DNA of 64,000 nt from Streptantibioticus ferralitis (GTDB lineage Bacteria; Actinomycetota; Actinomycetes; Streptomycetales; Streptomycetaceae). Below the pieces are notes generated by a model. It saw only the letters and a list, made by a program, of their open reading frames with translations. It was not told where the DNA came from and made no database searches. The stretch is taken from the NCBI RefSeq assembly GCF_029223525.1, contig NZ_JARHTQ010000006.1, positions 62,001 through 126,000 of the forward strand. The letters are read 5' to 3'. The translations under genes and the position numbers were made by a program. Below are positions 31,653 through 39,908 of the stretch, piece by piece (position 1 is the stretch's first letter; each line of letters starts with the position of its first letter).

Positions 31653-31721
31653 CGGACCACCGTTCACCGCCGCTGAGTCACCATCCCGAGCAGACCGCCC
31701 ATCAGGAGGAACGCACCCGGA

Positions 31722-32393
31722 ATGAACGCATCCGCATCTAGCACCCCCGATCCGGTGATCGACACCGAATTCGTCCGGCGCTGGCTCAGCCTCGCCACGT
31801 CGGCGATCGAGCACAAGTCCGGCTGGCTCACCGAACTGGACTCCGCGATCGGCGACGCCGACCACGGCATCAACATGCACCGCGGGTTCACGGCCGCGTC
31901 CGCCGCCGTCGAGAAGGAGCCCTCCGACACCCCCGGCGAGATCCTCACCCATGTGGGACGCCAGCTGATCAGCTCGGTGGGCGGCGCCGCCGGTCCGCTG
32001 TACGGCACCTTGCTGCGCCGGGCAGGCAAGGCACTGGGTGACCAACCGACCGTCAGCGCCGAGGAGTTGCGCGTGGCCCTGCGGTCCGGGATCGACGCGG
32101 TGGCGCAGCTCGGCCGCTCCGAGCGCGGTGACAAGACGATGCTGGACTCGCTGTATCCCGCGGTCGAGGCGATGGGGCTCGCCCTCGGCTCCGGCTCCGG
32201 GCTGGTGGCGGCGCTGACCGCGGCCCGTACCGCGGCCGACGAGGGCGCCGCGGCGACCGTGCCGATGCTGGCGCGCAAGGGCCGGGCGAGTTATCTGGGC
32301 GAGCGGAGCATCGGCCACCAGGACCCCGGAGCGACGTCGGCCGCGCTGCTCATCGCCGCGTTCGCGGAGGCGGCGGGAGCGGATACCGCATGA
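31722..32393 (+). CDS. dhaL: Dihydroxyacetone kinase subunit DhaL
   Basis: A 223-aa nucleotide-holding subunit that keeps ADP/ATP as a cofactor and transfers phosphate from DhaM to dihydroxyacetone. LTELDSAIGDADHGINMHRG carries the conserved aspartates binding Mg-ADP; SVGGAAGPLYGTLLRRAG and DKTMLDSLYPA are standard. It starts 69 bp after dhaK and overlaps dhaM by 4 nt (ATGA). Confidence 0.95.
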   Translation: MNASASSTPDPVIDTEFVRRWLSLATSAIEHKSGWLTELDSAIGDADHGINMHRGFTAASAAVEKEPSDTPGEILTHVGRQLISSVGGAAGPLYGTLLRRAGKALGDQPTVSAEELRVALRSGIDAVAQLGRSERGDKTMLDSLYPAVEAMGLALGSGSGLVAALTAARTAADEGAAATVPMLARKGRASYLGERSIGHQDPGATSAALLIAAFAEAAGADTA

Positions 32394-32794
32394 CGGGTCA
32401 GCGAGTCGGTGTGGTCCTGGTGTCGCACAGCGCTGATGTCGCCACGTCGGTGGCGGAGATGGCCAGGGCTCTGGCGGCGGGTGGCGCCACAGCGGCGGTG
32501 GCCGCGGCCGGGGGCACCGAGGACGGCCGTATCGGTACCAGCGCGGAACTGATCAAGCGTGCGGTGCGCGGGGTCGACGACGGTGCGGGTGTCGTGGTCA
32601 TCGCCGACCTGGGCAGCGCCGTGCTGACCGTCAAGGCGCTGCTGGAGGACAAGGAACTGCCGGACGGGACCCGGCAGGCGGACGCGCCGTTCCTGGAGGG
32701 CGCGGTGGCCGCCGTGGTCACCGCCTCGGCGGGGGGCGATGCCGCGGCGGTGGCCGCCGCGGCCGAGGAGGCGTACGCCTACCGCAAGACGTGA
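32390..32794 (+). CDS. dhaM: Dihydroxyacetone kinase phosphoryl donor DhaM
   Basis: A 134-aa EIIA-mannose-type domain that takes phosphate from PTS HPr and rephosphorylates DhaL-bound ADP. The phospho-histidine is His13 in VGVVLVSHSADVA, and GTEDGRIGTSA and VVIADLGSAVLTV follow. It has only the EIIA domain, without the HPr and EI-like extensions of E. coli DhaM, as usual in actinobacteria. It implies a working general PTS in the host. Confidence 0.94.
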   Translation: MTGQRVGVVLVSHSADVATSVAEMARALAAGGATAAVAAAGGTEDGRIGTSAELIKRAVRGVDDGAGVVVIADLGSAVLTVKALLEDKELPDGTRQADAPFLEGAVAAVVTASAGGDAAAVAAAAEEAYAYRKT

Positions 32795-32800
32795 TCGGGC

Positions 32801-33300
32801 TCAGTGGGCCGTCCAGCCGCCGTCCATGGTCAGGGACGAGCCGGTGATGAAGGAGGCCTGCGGGGTGCGCAGATAGGCAACCGCTTCCGCCCTCTCTTCC
32901 GGCTCGACCAGCCGCTTCACCGCGGCGTCGGCGAGGAGGACGTCGCTGATGACCTCATCCTCGGTGATGCCGTGGACCGCGGCGATCGGCTGTCTGGCGC
33001 TGCACCCGTGGCGTGCGCACATAGCCGGGGCTGACCCAGTTGGAGGTGACGCCGTGCGCGGCACCCTCCAGTGCGGTGACCTTGGAGAACCCTTCGAGGC
33101 CGTGTTTGGCCGCGACATACGCCGACTTGTACGCGGAAGCGCGCAGTCCGTGTGCGGAGGAGACGTTGACGATCCGTCCCCACCGCTGCGCGTACATGTG
33201 CGGCAGCGCGCCGCGCACCAGGCGGAACGGCGCCTCCAGCATGATGCGCAGCACGGTCGAGAAGACGTCGGGCGGGACCTCCTCGATGGGCCGCGCTCGG
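32801..33300 (-). pseudogene. 3-Hydroxybutyrate dehydrogenase remnant
   Basis: Short-chain dehydrogenase pieces in two frames. About 33000-33290 reads FSTVLRIMLEAPFRLVRGA, NVSSAHGLRASAYKSAYVAA (Ser, Tyr, Lys catalytic set) and VSPGYVRTP. At about 32982-32986 the frame shifts (net -2 or +1) and the sequence continues as VHGITEDEVISDVLL through TMDGGWTAH. The N-terminal ~95 residues with the Rossmann GxxxGIG are missing; sequence identity ends near 33290, next to a large hairpin. So both a 5' deletion and a frameshift have killed it. Confidence 0.82.
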
Positions 33301-33307
33301 CTGGGTT

Positions 33308-33385
33308 GCGGTGGTTGGGCGACCGCCGGTCCGCGTCGCGGCGGGTACCCCCCAACGCGGACCGGCGGCCAAGCGCCACCACCGC
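33308..33385. repeat. Large imperfect hairpin at the pseudogene break
   Basis: Inner arms 33323-33335 and 33356-33368 are a perfect 13-bp inverted repeat (CCGCCGGTCCGCG and its complement). Outer arms GCGGTGGT (33308-33315) and ACCACCGC (33378-33385) also pair. It lies just downstream of the NUDIX gene and just where the dehydrogenase sequence is cut. It could be a terminator for the NUDIX gene or an element linked to the deletion. Confidence 0.6.
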
Positions 33386-33415
33386 CACCGGCGCCAAAAC
33401 CCCGGCCGGGCAGGC

Positions 33416-33892
33416 CTACCGCAGTGGCTGTTCGAACCATGTCGGCTCGTCATCCAGCGCCATGCGGATGCGCGCCAAGCAGCCGTCGCCGAGCGGCGGC
33501 AGCTCGTCCAGCGCGAACCAGCCGACGTCGATGGACTCGTCGTCGTTGACCCTCGCCTCACCGCCCACCGCACGGCAGCGGAACGTGATCGTCATGAACT
33601 GCACCTGGTCGCCGTGCGGGTAGACGGTGGGTTCCTCGGAGTAGACGCTGATCACCCGCTCGGGCACCGCGTGCACCGCCGTCTCCTCGTACACCTCGCG
33701 CACCGCCGCCTGGGCGGGCTGCTCACCGGGTTCGGGGATGCCGCCGACGATCGTCCACTGGCCGTTGTCGGAGCGGCGCACCAGCAGGACCCGCCGCCGC
33801 TCGTCCAGGACGACGGCGGAGACTCCGGGCAGGAAGACCAACTGCTGGCCGATGCTGGTCCGTAGTTCGCGCAGGAATTCAGGTATCGCCAT
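33416..33892 (-). CDS. NUDIX hydrolase
   Basis: A 158-aa NUDIX protein. The Nudix box GGIPEPGEQPAQAAVREVYE followed by ETAV carries the REVxEE metal site. PGVSAVVLDERRRVLLVRRS and the WFALDELPPL end resemble the NADH-pyrophosphatase/MutT-like group common in Streptomyces. I started at the ATG 33892 (MAIPEFLREL), the usual family start. Substrate unknown. Confidence 0.92.
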   Translation of the reverse strand: MAIPEFLRELRTSIGQQLVFLPGVSAVVLDERRRVLLVRRSDNGQWTIVGGIPEPGEQPAQAAVREVYEETAVHAVPERVISVYSEEPTVYPHGDQVQFMTITFRCRAVGGEARVNDDESIDVGWFALDELPPLGDGCLARIRMALDDEPTWFEQPLR

Positions 33893-33959
33893 TCGCCGAG
33901 CATACGAGGGACAGCTGACAGAGAAGTGACGCTCAGTCGGCGGGCTCGGACCCGACGTC

Positions 33960-34517
33960 TCAGGCGTCGCCGAGCGCGCGGGTGGGCCGGGTCCGCAACC
34001 GGGTGCGGATCGCACGCACCGCGTCCTCCGCGTCATCGACCGTCACGGTGAACCGGCGGCCGTCGCCGAGGTCGAGCACCAGGCCCGGCCCGCGCCGCAC
34101 CACCACGGCGGTGCCCATCTCGGGGCGCCAGCGGTATCCCCAGCCGCCCCAGTGGCGCGGGCTGATCCACGGCACGAGGTGGGCGGAGTCCACCTGGTCC
34201 AGCGGAATGCGGCGACGTGGCAGGCCGATGTGGCCGCACCGCACCTCAAGGCATTCGCGGTCCACCCGTACCCGCACATGCGTGAAGGCGATGGTCCCGA
34301 AGAGCACCAGCAGCCCGGCCGCGAGGCAGCCGACCACCGACATGACCAGCGGGGCGATCCCCGAGGTCCAGGGCGATTCGACGGCCAGCTCAATACCGAG
34401 CGCCACGCATCCGGCGCCCGCGGCAGCCAGCACCCACTGGGCCCGGTTGGTGGCGTGCCCGGTCCAGACCTCAGGCACGGGCTTGTTCGCGGCCCCGGCA
34501 CTGCGGGAGTCGTCCAT
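33960..34517 (-). CDS. Membrane protein with PH-like/DUF3093-type domain
   Basis: A 185-aa protein with two adjacent transmembrane helices (~25-75) followed by a beta-rich domain: RVDRECLEVRCGHIGLPRRR, IPLDQVDSAHLVP, WGYRWRPEMGTAVVVRRG. This arrangement is the conserved actinobacterial DUF3093 type. Function unknown. Start taken at MDDSRSAGAA; 12 more codons are open upstream. Confidence 0.78.
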   Translation of the reverse strand: MDDSRSAGAANKPVPEVWTGHATNRAQWVLAAAGAGCVALGIELAVESPWTSGIAPLVMSVVGCLAAGLLVLFGTIAFTHVRVRVDRECLEVRCGHIGLPRRRIPLDQVDSAHLVPWISPRHWGGWGYRWRPEMGTAVVVRRGPGLVLDLGDGRRFTVTVDDAEDAVRAIRTRLRTRPTRALGDA

Positions 34518-34572
34518 GTCTCGGAGCGTACTCGGAGTAAGCCGGGTCGGCACTCAGTGTGCGGAACCGCAC

Positions 34573-35358
34573 TCAGTGTGTGGCGGCCGCCCCGGTCAGG
34601 TCCCGGCCCTCGGCGTAGGCGAGCGCCGCGGCGGGAAGCGCCTGCGGGCGGCCACCGTGGATGACGGTGAGGCTGCCGCTGGGCTCGGCGTCGGGCGCGG
34701 GGACAGCGCCGATCCGGCGCAGCGCCTGCGCGGCGACCGCGTCGGCCGACGCGTACATGGCGATCTCGGGGGCGCCCGGCGGCTGCGCGGCCGCGCGGAT
34801 GCGGTCGGCGACCAGCTCGTAGTGGGTGCAACCGAGCACGACGGAGCGCACATCGCGGGGGGTGCGCTGGGCGGCGGCGGCGATGGCGGCGTCGATCGCG
34901 GTCTCGTCGGCGTGCTCCAGGGCGTCCGCGAGGCCCGGGCACGGCACCTCCGTGACCCGCACCCCGTCGGCGAACTCGGCGATCAGGTCGCGCTGGTAGT
35001 CACTGCCGGTGGTCGCCGGGGTCGCCCAGATCGCCAGCGGGCCGCCGGCCGCCGCGGCGGGCTTGACGGCCGGGACGGTGCCGATCACCGGAATCTCTGG
35101 CTCCAGCCGCTGCCGCAGGGTGGGCAGGGCATGCACGGAAGCGGTGTTGCAGGCCACGATCAGCGCGTCGGGCCGCTCCGCGGCGGCGGCGTTCACGCAA
35201 GCCAGCGCGAGCTGGGCGACCTCCTGTGGGGTGCGCGGCCCCCAGGGCATGCTGTCCGGGTCGGAGGAGAGTACGAGATCGGCGTCGGGGCGCAGTCGGC
35301 GCAGCGCGGCAGCCGCCGCGAGCAGACCGATACCGGAGTCCATGAGCGCGATCTTCAC
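34573..35358 (-). CDS. Aspartate/glutamate racemase family (MurI-like)
   Basis: A 261-aa cofactor-free racemase. MKIALMDSGIGLLAAAAALR replaces the usual DSGxGGL start; the two catalytic cysteines are in VACNTASVHA and VLGCTHYELV. In MurI these interconvert L- and D-glutamate for peptidoglycan. The length and both cysteine motifs fit MurI, so it may be the house enzyme, but another amino-acid racemase is possible. Confidence 0.87.
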   Translation of the reverse strand: MKIALMDSGIGLLAAAAALRRLRPDADLVLSSDPDSMPWGPRTPQEVAQLALACVNAAAAERPDALIVACNTASVHALPTLRQRLEPEIPVIGTVPAVKPAAAAGGPLAIWATPATTGSDYQRDLIAEFADGVRVTEVPCPGLADALEHADETAIDAAIAAAAQRTPRDVRSVVLGCTHYELVADRIRAAAQPPGAPEIAMYASADAVAAQALRRIGAVPAPDAEPSGSLTVIHGGRPQALPAAALAYAEGRDLTGAAATH

Positions 35359-35549
35359 TGCGGCGTGCCTTCCGGTGTCGTGTTGTCGCTGCGGTCCGAC
35401 CTGACCATCAGGGGCGCCCGGCCGGACACCGCCCGGGCAACTCTAATAGATCGCCTTATCGGCTCATGGCCCGCCTCGCGTGTGCGGCCCTCGCGCCCGT
35501 CCTCGCCAAAGGCGGGCGAGGCGGGCCCGGGGTGCGACAGACTGCGCCG

Positions 35550-36761
35550 GTGACCTTGTGGACCGTGATCGCCGTTGTCTCGCTGCTCTGCTGGCTGTGG
35601 CTGCTGCTCGCACAGGGGTTCTTCTGGCGCACCGACGTACGCCTGCCACCACGCGCCGAACCGGACACCTGGCCGACGGTGGCCGTGGTGGTGCCCGCGC
35701 GGGACGAGGCCCATGTGCTGCCGGTGGGCCTGCCCTCGCTGCTCGCGCAGGAGTATCCGGGCCGGGCGGAGGTGTTCCTGGTGGACGACGGCAGCTCGGA
35801 CGGCACGGGCGCGCTGGGCCGCGCGATCGCCGACGAGCACGGCGGGCTGCCGCTGACCGTGACCTCGCCGGGCGAGCCGCCTGCGGGCTGGACCGGCAAG
35901 TTGTGGGCGGTACGGCACGGGATGGCGGTCGCGTCCGCCGCGTACCAGGCGGAGTACCTGCTGCTCACCGATGCCGACATCGCCCATGAGCCGTCCTCGC
36001 TGCGGGAGTTGGTGGCGTCGGCGGTCGGCTCGGACCTCGATCTGGTCTCGCAGATGGCGCGGCTGCGGGTGGAGACGGTCTGGGAGCGGCTGATCGTTCC
36101 GGCCTTCGTGTACTTCTTCGCACAGCTCTACCCGTTCCGGTGGATCAACCGGCCCGGCCGCACCGCCGCGGCGGCCGGGGGCTGCGTACTGATCCGGCGC
36201 GCCGCCGCGGAACGGGCGCGGATCCCGGAGGCGATCCGGCACGCGGTGATCGACGATGTGTCGCTGGCACGGACGGTCAAGCGGTCGGGCGGCCGCATCT
36301 GGCTGGGGCTCGCCGACCGGGTGGACAGTGTGCGCCCGTATCCGCGGCTGTCAGAGCTGTGGCGGATGGTGTCGCGCAGCGCGTACGCCCAACTGCGGCA
36401 CAGTCCCCCGCTGCTGATGGCCACTCTTGCCGGTCTGCTGCTGGTCTACGTGGTGCCGCCGGTCGCCGCGGTCGGCGGCGCGGTGGCGGGGGACGCAGTG
36501 CTGTGCGCCACGGGCGCCGCGGGGTGGGTGGTGATGACGGGCACCTATCTGCCGATGCTGCGGTACTACCGGCAACCGCTGTGGCTCGCGCCGCTGCTGC
36601 CGTTCACGGCGCTGCTCTACGCGGCGATGACGGCCGACTCCGCGGTGCAGCACTACCGGGGGCGGGGTGCGGCGTGGAAGGGCCGTACCTACCCGCGTCC
36701 CGATCAGGAGGCCGCGGCTTTCCCCACCGCCGCTGCGCCGGGGGACGATCGGCCCGAGTGA
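35550..36761 (+). CDS. Family 2 glycosyltransferase, HpnB-like
   Basis: A 403-aa membrane glycosyltransferase. An N-terminal helix (TLWTVIAVVSLLCWLWLLLA) precedes a GT2 domain: VAVVVPARDEAHVLP, EVFLVDDGSSDGTG, LLLTDADIAH (DxD) and a HAVIDDVSLARTVK acceptor region. Three C-terminal helices follow. It resembles the hopene-associated glycosyltransferase HpnB, although no other hopanoid gene is in the window. I prefer GTG 35550; the frame is open to an ATG at 35466 but that extension (GRGGPGVRQTAP) looks non-native. Confidence 0.84.
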   Translation: MTLWTVIAVVSLLCWLWLLLAQGFFWRTDVRLPPRAEPDTWPTVAVVVPARDEAHVLPVGLPSLLAQEYPGRAEVFLVDDGSSDGTGALGRAIADEHGGLPLTVTSPGEPPAGWTGKLWAVRHGMAVASAAYQAEYLLLTDADIAHEPSSLRELVASAVGSDLDLVSQMARLRVETVWERLIVPAFVYFFAQLYPFRWINRPGRTAAAAGGCVLIRRAAAERARIPEAIRHAVIDDVSLARTVKRSGGRIWLGLADRVDSVRPYPRLSELWRMVSRSAYAQLRHSPPLLMATLAGLLLVYVVPPVAAVGGAVAGDAVLCATGAAGWVVMTGTYLPMLRYYRQPLWLAPLLPFTALLYAAMTADSAVQHYRGRGAAWKGRTYPRPDQEAAAFPTAAAPGDDRPE

Positions 36762-36778
36762 GCTCGGCCGGTACACGG

Positions 36779-36820
36779 CACGTGGCCGTCCGCGGACCCT
36801 GGGTCCGGGACGGCCACGTG
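36779..36820. terminator. Bidirectional terminator hairpin
   Basis: Perfect 13-bp stem CACGTGGCCGTCC / GGACGGCCACGTG with a further inner CGGACCC-TG-GGTCCG stem. It lies between the convergent glycosyltransferase (ends 36761) and surface-protein (ends 36878) genes. Confidence 0.85.
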
Positions 36821-36877
36821 TTAGGGATGCCGGAGGAAACGGTTCGTCAGGCGTCTGGCCCTGTTGCTACCCAGGCC

Positions 36878-37669
36878 TTACTCGCCCGTGCGACGACGGC
36901 GCAGCGCCCAGGCGCCACCACCGACGGCCGCTGCGGCGAGGGCACCGCCCGCACCGGTCTCCAGCGCGTTGCCGTTGTTCACCGAGCCACCCTCACCGGC
37001 GCGGACACTGCCGCTGGGGTAGCTGCGGTTGCGGCCGCTACCGGTGGAGCCGGTGGAGCCGCTGGTCCCGCTGGTGCTGGTGGTGCCACCGCCGTTGTAG
37101 CCCCCACCGTTGAAGCCGCCACCGTTGTAGAAGCCACCCCCGGAACCGTGGTGGCGGTGGTGGTGACGACGGTGACGACGCTCGATTACCTGGATGTGGG
37201 TCCGGAAGAAGCCGTCACGCGGGCAGCGCCCGGTGATCAGGAAGTGCCTGCGGTGACGACGGTGGTGACGGTGGTGGTGGTGGCGACGGGGGCCGACCCA
37301 GCCGCCCCAGCGGTCGTCGCGGTCGGCCTCACGACGGTGGCCCCAGTGCTTGTACTCGACCTTGCCGGAGCCCACGTACAGGCGCTTGCCGTTGAAGACG
37401 CCGTCGCGGTGGAGCGTGATGTGGTCGCGACGGAACGCCTCGGAGAAGGCGCGGATGGTGCGGACGTCGTCCGCCTGGGCCCGGGGGCAGCGGACCCTGA
37501 CGTGGACCCGCTCACCCGACCACGCGACCTTGGGGTGGACACGGATGTGGGCGCGCCGGTGTTCCCGGCGTTGGTCGACGCCGTCCTGCGCGGACGCCGC
37601 CGGAACGGTGAGGCTGATGACAGAGGCCGCACCCACGAGGGCTGCGGTTGCCAGGCGCATAGTGCGCAT
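36878..37669 (-). CDS. Secreted His/Arg-rich surface protein
   Basis: A 263-aa exported protein. Signal peptide MRTMRLATAALVGAASVISL with cleavage near SAQ. A domain of ~100 residues with two cysteines (VRCPRAQADD, TGRCPRDGFF) is interrupted and followed by clusters of His and Arg (HHHHRHHRRHRRH). Next comes a Gly/Asn/Ser/Thr-rich spacer (NGGGFNGGGYNGGGT), then a hydrophobic helix ending RRRRTGE, which is a membrane-anchor arrangement without a clear sortase LPXTG. The histidines could bind metal ions. Confidence 0.75.
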   Translation of the reverse strand: MRTMRLATAALVGAASVISLTVPAASAQDGVDQRREHRRAHIRVHPKVAWSGERVHVRVRCPRAQADDVRTIRAFSEAFRRDHITLHRDGVFNGKRLYVGSGKVEYKHWGHRREADRDDRWGGWVGPRRHHHHRHHRRHRRHFLITGRCPRDGFFRTHIQVIERRHRRHHHRHHGSGGGFYNGGGFNGGGYNGGGTTSTSGTSGSTGSTGSGRNRSYPSGSVRAGEGGSVNNGNALETGAGGALAAAAVGGGAWALRRRRTGE

Positions 37670-37859
37670 ATGCGATCTCCGATTCCCGGGCGCAGCCGCA
37701 GACCCATACCGTCTACGTAGTCACATAACTACGCCCCGTCACATCTGACGATATGTAGGGTCCTGACGCCCCGCCACTTAAGATCGGCATAAGGGTGAAG
37801 AAGATCGCATCTAATGCCCCATTTCCTGACATTTCACCTGGTCAGAGGCATCCTAAAGG

Positions 37860-37883
37860 GCCATCAGAAATTTTTCTGACGGC
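37860..37883 (-). terminator. Terminator after TerD gene
   Basis: GCCATCAGAAA-TT-TTTCTGACGGC: an 11-bp stem with one wobble, A/T-rich in the centre, 13-36 bp past the TerD stop. It lies in an unusually AT-rich intergenic stretch (37680-37890) that also must hold the promoter of the surface-protein gene. Confidence 0.6.
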
Positions 37884-37895
37884 ACACCAGATGGA

Positions 37896-39155
37896 CTAGT
37901 ACTTACGCCCCGGTGTCCAGTTCATGCCCCATCCGTAGGCCTGGTCGACGGTGCGCTGCGGGCTCACACCCGGCCGCGGGACGAGGTAGCGGGCCTCCCG
38001 CCGCACCACCAGTTCCCCGCCTTCGTTGCTGATCAGGGCCAGTGCGCAGACGGTGGACGGCACCGTGCACTCGTCCAGGAAGAACTCGACCGGCGCGCCG
38101 TTCTGCGGCCGCAGCGTGGTCATGGCGTGCAGCCCAGCGAAGCTCCGGGCGCCCTCGTAGATGGTGACGAAGACGAGGATGCGTCGGAAGAAGCGTCCGT
38201 GGTCGAGGTTGATGGTGAGGTTCTCACCGCTGTCGACCGCGCCGGTGCGGTCGTCGCCGTCCAGGTGGATGTACGGAGGCCGGTCCACCGCCCCGAAGGC
38301 GTTGCCCAGCGCCTGCACAACACCCTTGGTTCCGTCGGTGAGTTCGTACAGCGCGCACAGGTCGAGGTCGATCGCGGAGGAGTGCGAACCCGTGATCCCC
38401 GCCTTGCGCAGCCAGCCCTTGCCCTGCTGGCGCATCTGCCAGTTGAGATTGACCCGCATGGCCCCCGACGTGCCACCCTGCTTCGTCAACGAGACCGAGG
38501 GCGCGTCCTTCGTCAGGGTGACTTTCGTCAGCCGCACGGTGGGCGCGGGTGGCGTCAAGGGCGGCGCGGGGGCGAGCGGCCGCGCGGCGGGCACGGGAGG
38601 CTCGGGAGGAGCCGGATACGCGGGCGCCAGCAGCGCGTCCGCCGCGATCCCGAAGTCCGCCGCCAGTCCGGCGAGCCCGGTGCCGTACCCCTGGCCGACG
38701 GCCCGGAACCGCCACTGTCCGGAGCGCCGGTACAACTCCCCCAGCACCAGCGTGGACTCCACGGTGGCACCCGCGCTCTCGAAGTGCGCGATCTCCCCGC
38801 CGTCCACCGCGTCCGTCACGCGGATGTTCAGCCCCGGCACCTGGCCGAACGTTCCGCCTTCGACACAGGCGGCCAGCACGATGGCCTCGACGGCCGGTTC
38901 GACGCCCGCCAGGTCCACCAGCAGGCTGTCCACCAACTGCCCGCCGACCTGGCGCCCGCCCTCATGGCGCACCGCCCCGGACGGGTGCCGCGGCCGGTCG
39001 AACGAGACGACATCCGCCGCCGAACCCGCCCCTGCGCCGGTAAGCAGCAGCGCGCAGGCACTGGCCCGCGGTGCTCCGGGGCTCGCCAGCCGACCCAGCT
39101 CCACCCGCACCACGTGCGCGGGCACGGGCACATTGGCCCCCTTGACCATCGACAT
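37896..39155 (-). CDS. TerD-family protein (two TerD-like domains)
   Basis: A 419-aa protein. The N-terminal ~170 residues form one diverged TerD-like domain (MVKGANVPVPAHVVRVELG, FGQVPGLNIRVTDAVDGGEI). A proline-rich linker (APAPPLTPPAPTVRLTKVTL) precedes a canonical TerD domain: MRVNLNW, SSAIDLDLCALYELTDG, YIHLDGDDRTGAVDSGENL with Ca2+-binding aspartates, and RILVFVTIYEGA. TerD proteins take part in tellurite and stress responses and in Streptomyces development. Starts ATG 39155 (GGGGGAG upstream); ATG 39149 is an alternative. Confidence 0.88.
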   Translation of the reverse strand: MSMVKGANVPVPAHVVRVELGRLASPGAPRASACALLLTGAGAGSAADVVSFDRPRHPSGAVRHEGGRQVGGQLVDSLLVDLAGVEPAVEAIVLAACVEGGTFGQVPGLNIRVTDAVDGGEIAHFESAGATVESTLVLGELYRRSGQWRFRAVGQGYGTGLAGLAADFGIAADALLAPAYPAPPEPPVPAARPLAPAPPLTPPAPTVRLTKVTLTKDAPSVSLTKQGGTSGAMRVNLNWQMRQQGKGWLRKAGITGSHSSAIDLDLCALYELTDGTKGVVQALGNAFGAVDRPPYIHLDGDDRTGAVDSGENLTINLDHGRFFRRILVFVTIYEGARSFAGLHAMTTLRPQNGAPVEFFLDECTVPSTVCALALISNEGGELVVRREARYLVPRPGVSPQRTVDQAYGWGMNWTPGRKY

Positions 39156-39351
39156 GGACTCCCCCTTCGTACAGCCCGGGACACCCCCGGCAACTCCCCT
39201 TAAAGGCTGGCTTTTACACGATCAAAACACCGCCCGGCGACCGATTTTCACGGATTCGCTCGCATTGGGGATCAACGTTCACTCACAACGCCTCAAACAA
39301 CCCTCTTACCGGACTCCCCTTCCAGCACATCGTGGGCTTAACTTATGGAGC

Positions 39352-39843
39352 ATGACCACCCCCCGCGGCACCTACGGCGGCGGCTACTACGCCTCGTCGT
39401 CCTTCCCGGACACCCCCATCTACGACAGCCTGGTCGCAGAGCGGGGCACCCCGCAGATCGCTCCCATCCGGGTCCCTTCGCCGTATGACACCGGCAGCAG
39501 CCATCTGCCCGCGCTCCCGGCACTCCCGGCCCTTCCCTCGGGGCCGTCCTCCTATACGCCCCAGCAGGGCACGTACACCGGCTACCTGCCGAACACGCAG
39601 CCCGCTGCCTACCAACCCCAGCCGGCGCCCGCGCCGTACATCCCGCAGCAGGCCACCGCCCCGCGCGGCTACCCCGGCGGGTATCCGGCACAGGGCCCCG
39701 GCCCGCAGCAGGGCGTCGGCCCGAACGGGTACGAGGCGGTACGGCCCGTCGTACCGCGCCCGGTGCCCCCGCGCCAGGTCCCCGGCGGCTTCGGGGACGA
39801 CCAGTACCAGTACCGCCGTCCGTACAACGGCCAGGGGTACTGA
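39352..39843 (+). CDS. Pro/Tyr/Gln-rich protein, DUF6643-like
   Basis: A 163-aa low-complexity protein. The first ~50 residues are conserved-looking (GGGYYASSSFPDTPIYDSLV, then AERGTPQIAP). The rest is Pro/Gln/Tyr/Gly rich with (LPA)-type repeats and no hydrophobic helix. I match it from memory to the Streptomyces DUF6643 family, of unknown function. The ATG at 39352 has TAACTT/TTATGG just upstream rather than a spaced ribosome site, so the mRNA may be leaderless. The gap to the divergent TerD gene is AT-rich. Confidence 0.72.
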   Translation: MTTPRGTYGGGYYASSSFPDTPIYDSLVAERGTPQIAPIRVPSPYDTGSSHLPALPALPALPSGPSSYTPQQGTYTGYLPNTQPAAYQPQPAPAPYIPQQATAPRGYPGGYPAQGPGPQQGVGPNGYEAVRPVVPRPVPPRQVPGGFGDDQYQYRRPYNGQGY

Positions 39844-39908
39844 GCACGGCCGGGCACCGGCGCTCGGACCGCGTCCGTACTGTCAGGGGCTGCTGGCACC
39901 ATGGCCGT

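Noticed and set aside
30516-32318. 600-codon minus-strand frame over dhaK and dhaL
   Set aside because: Shadow of dhaKL; those proteins match their families residue by residue.
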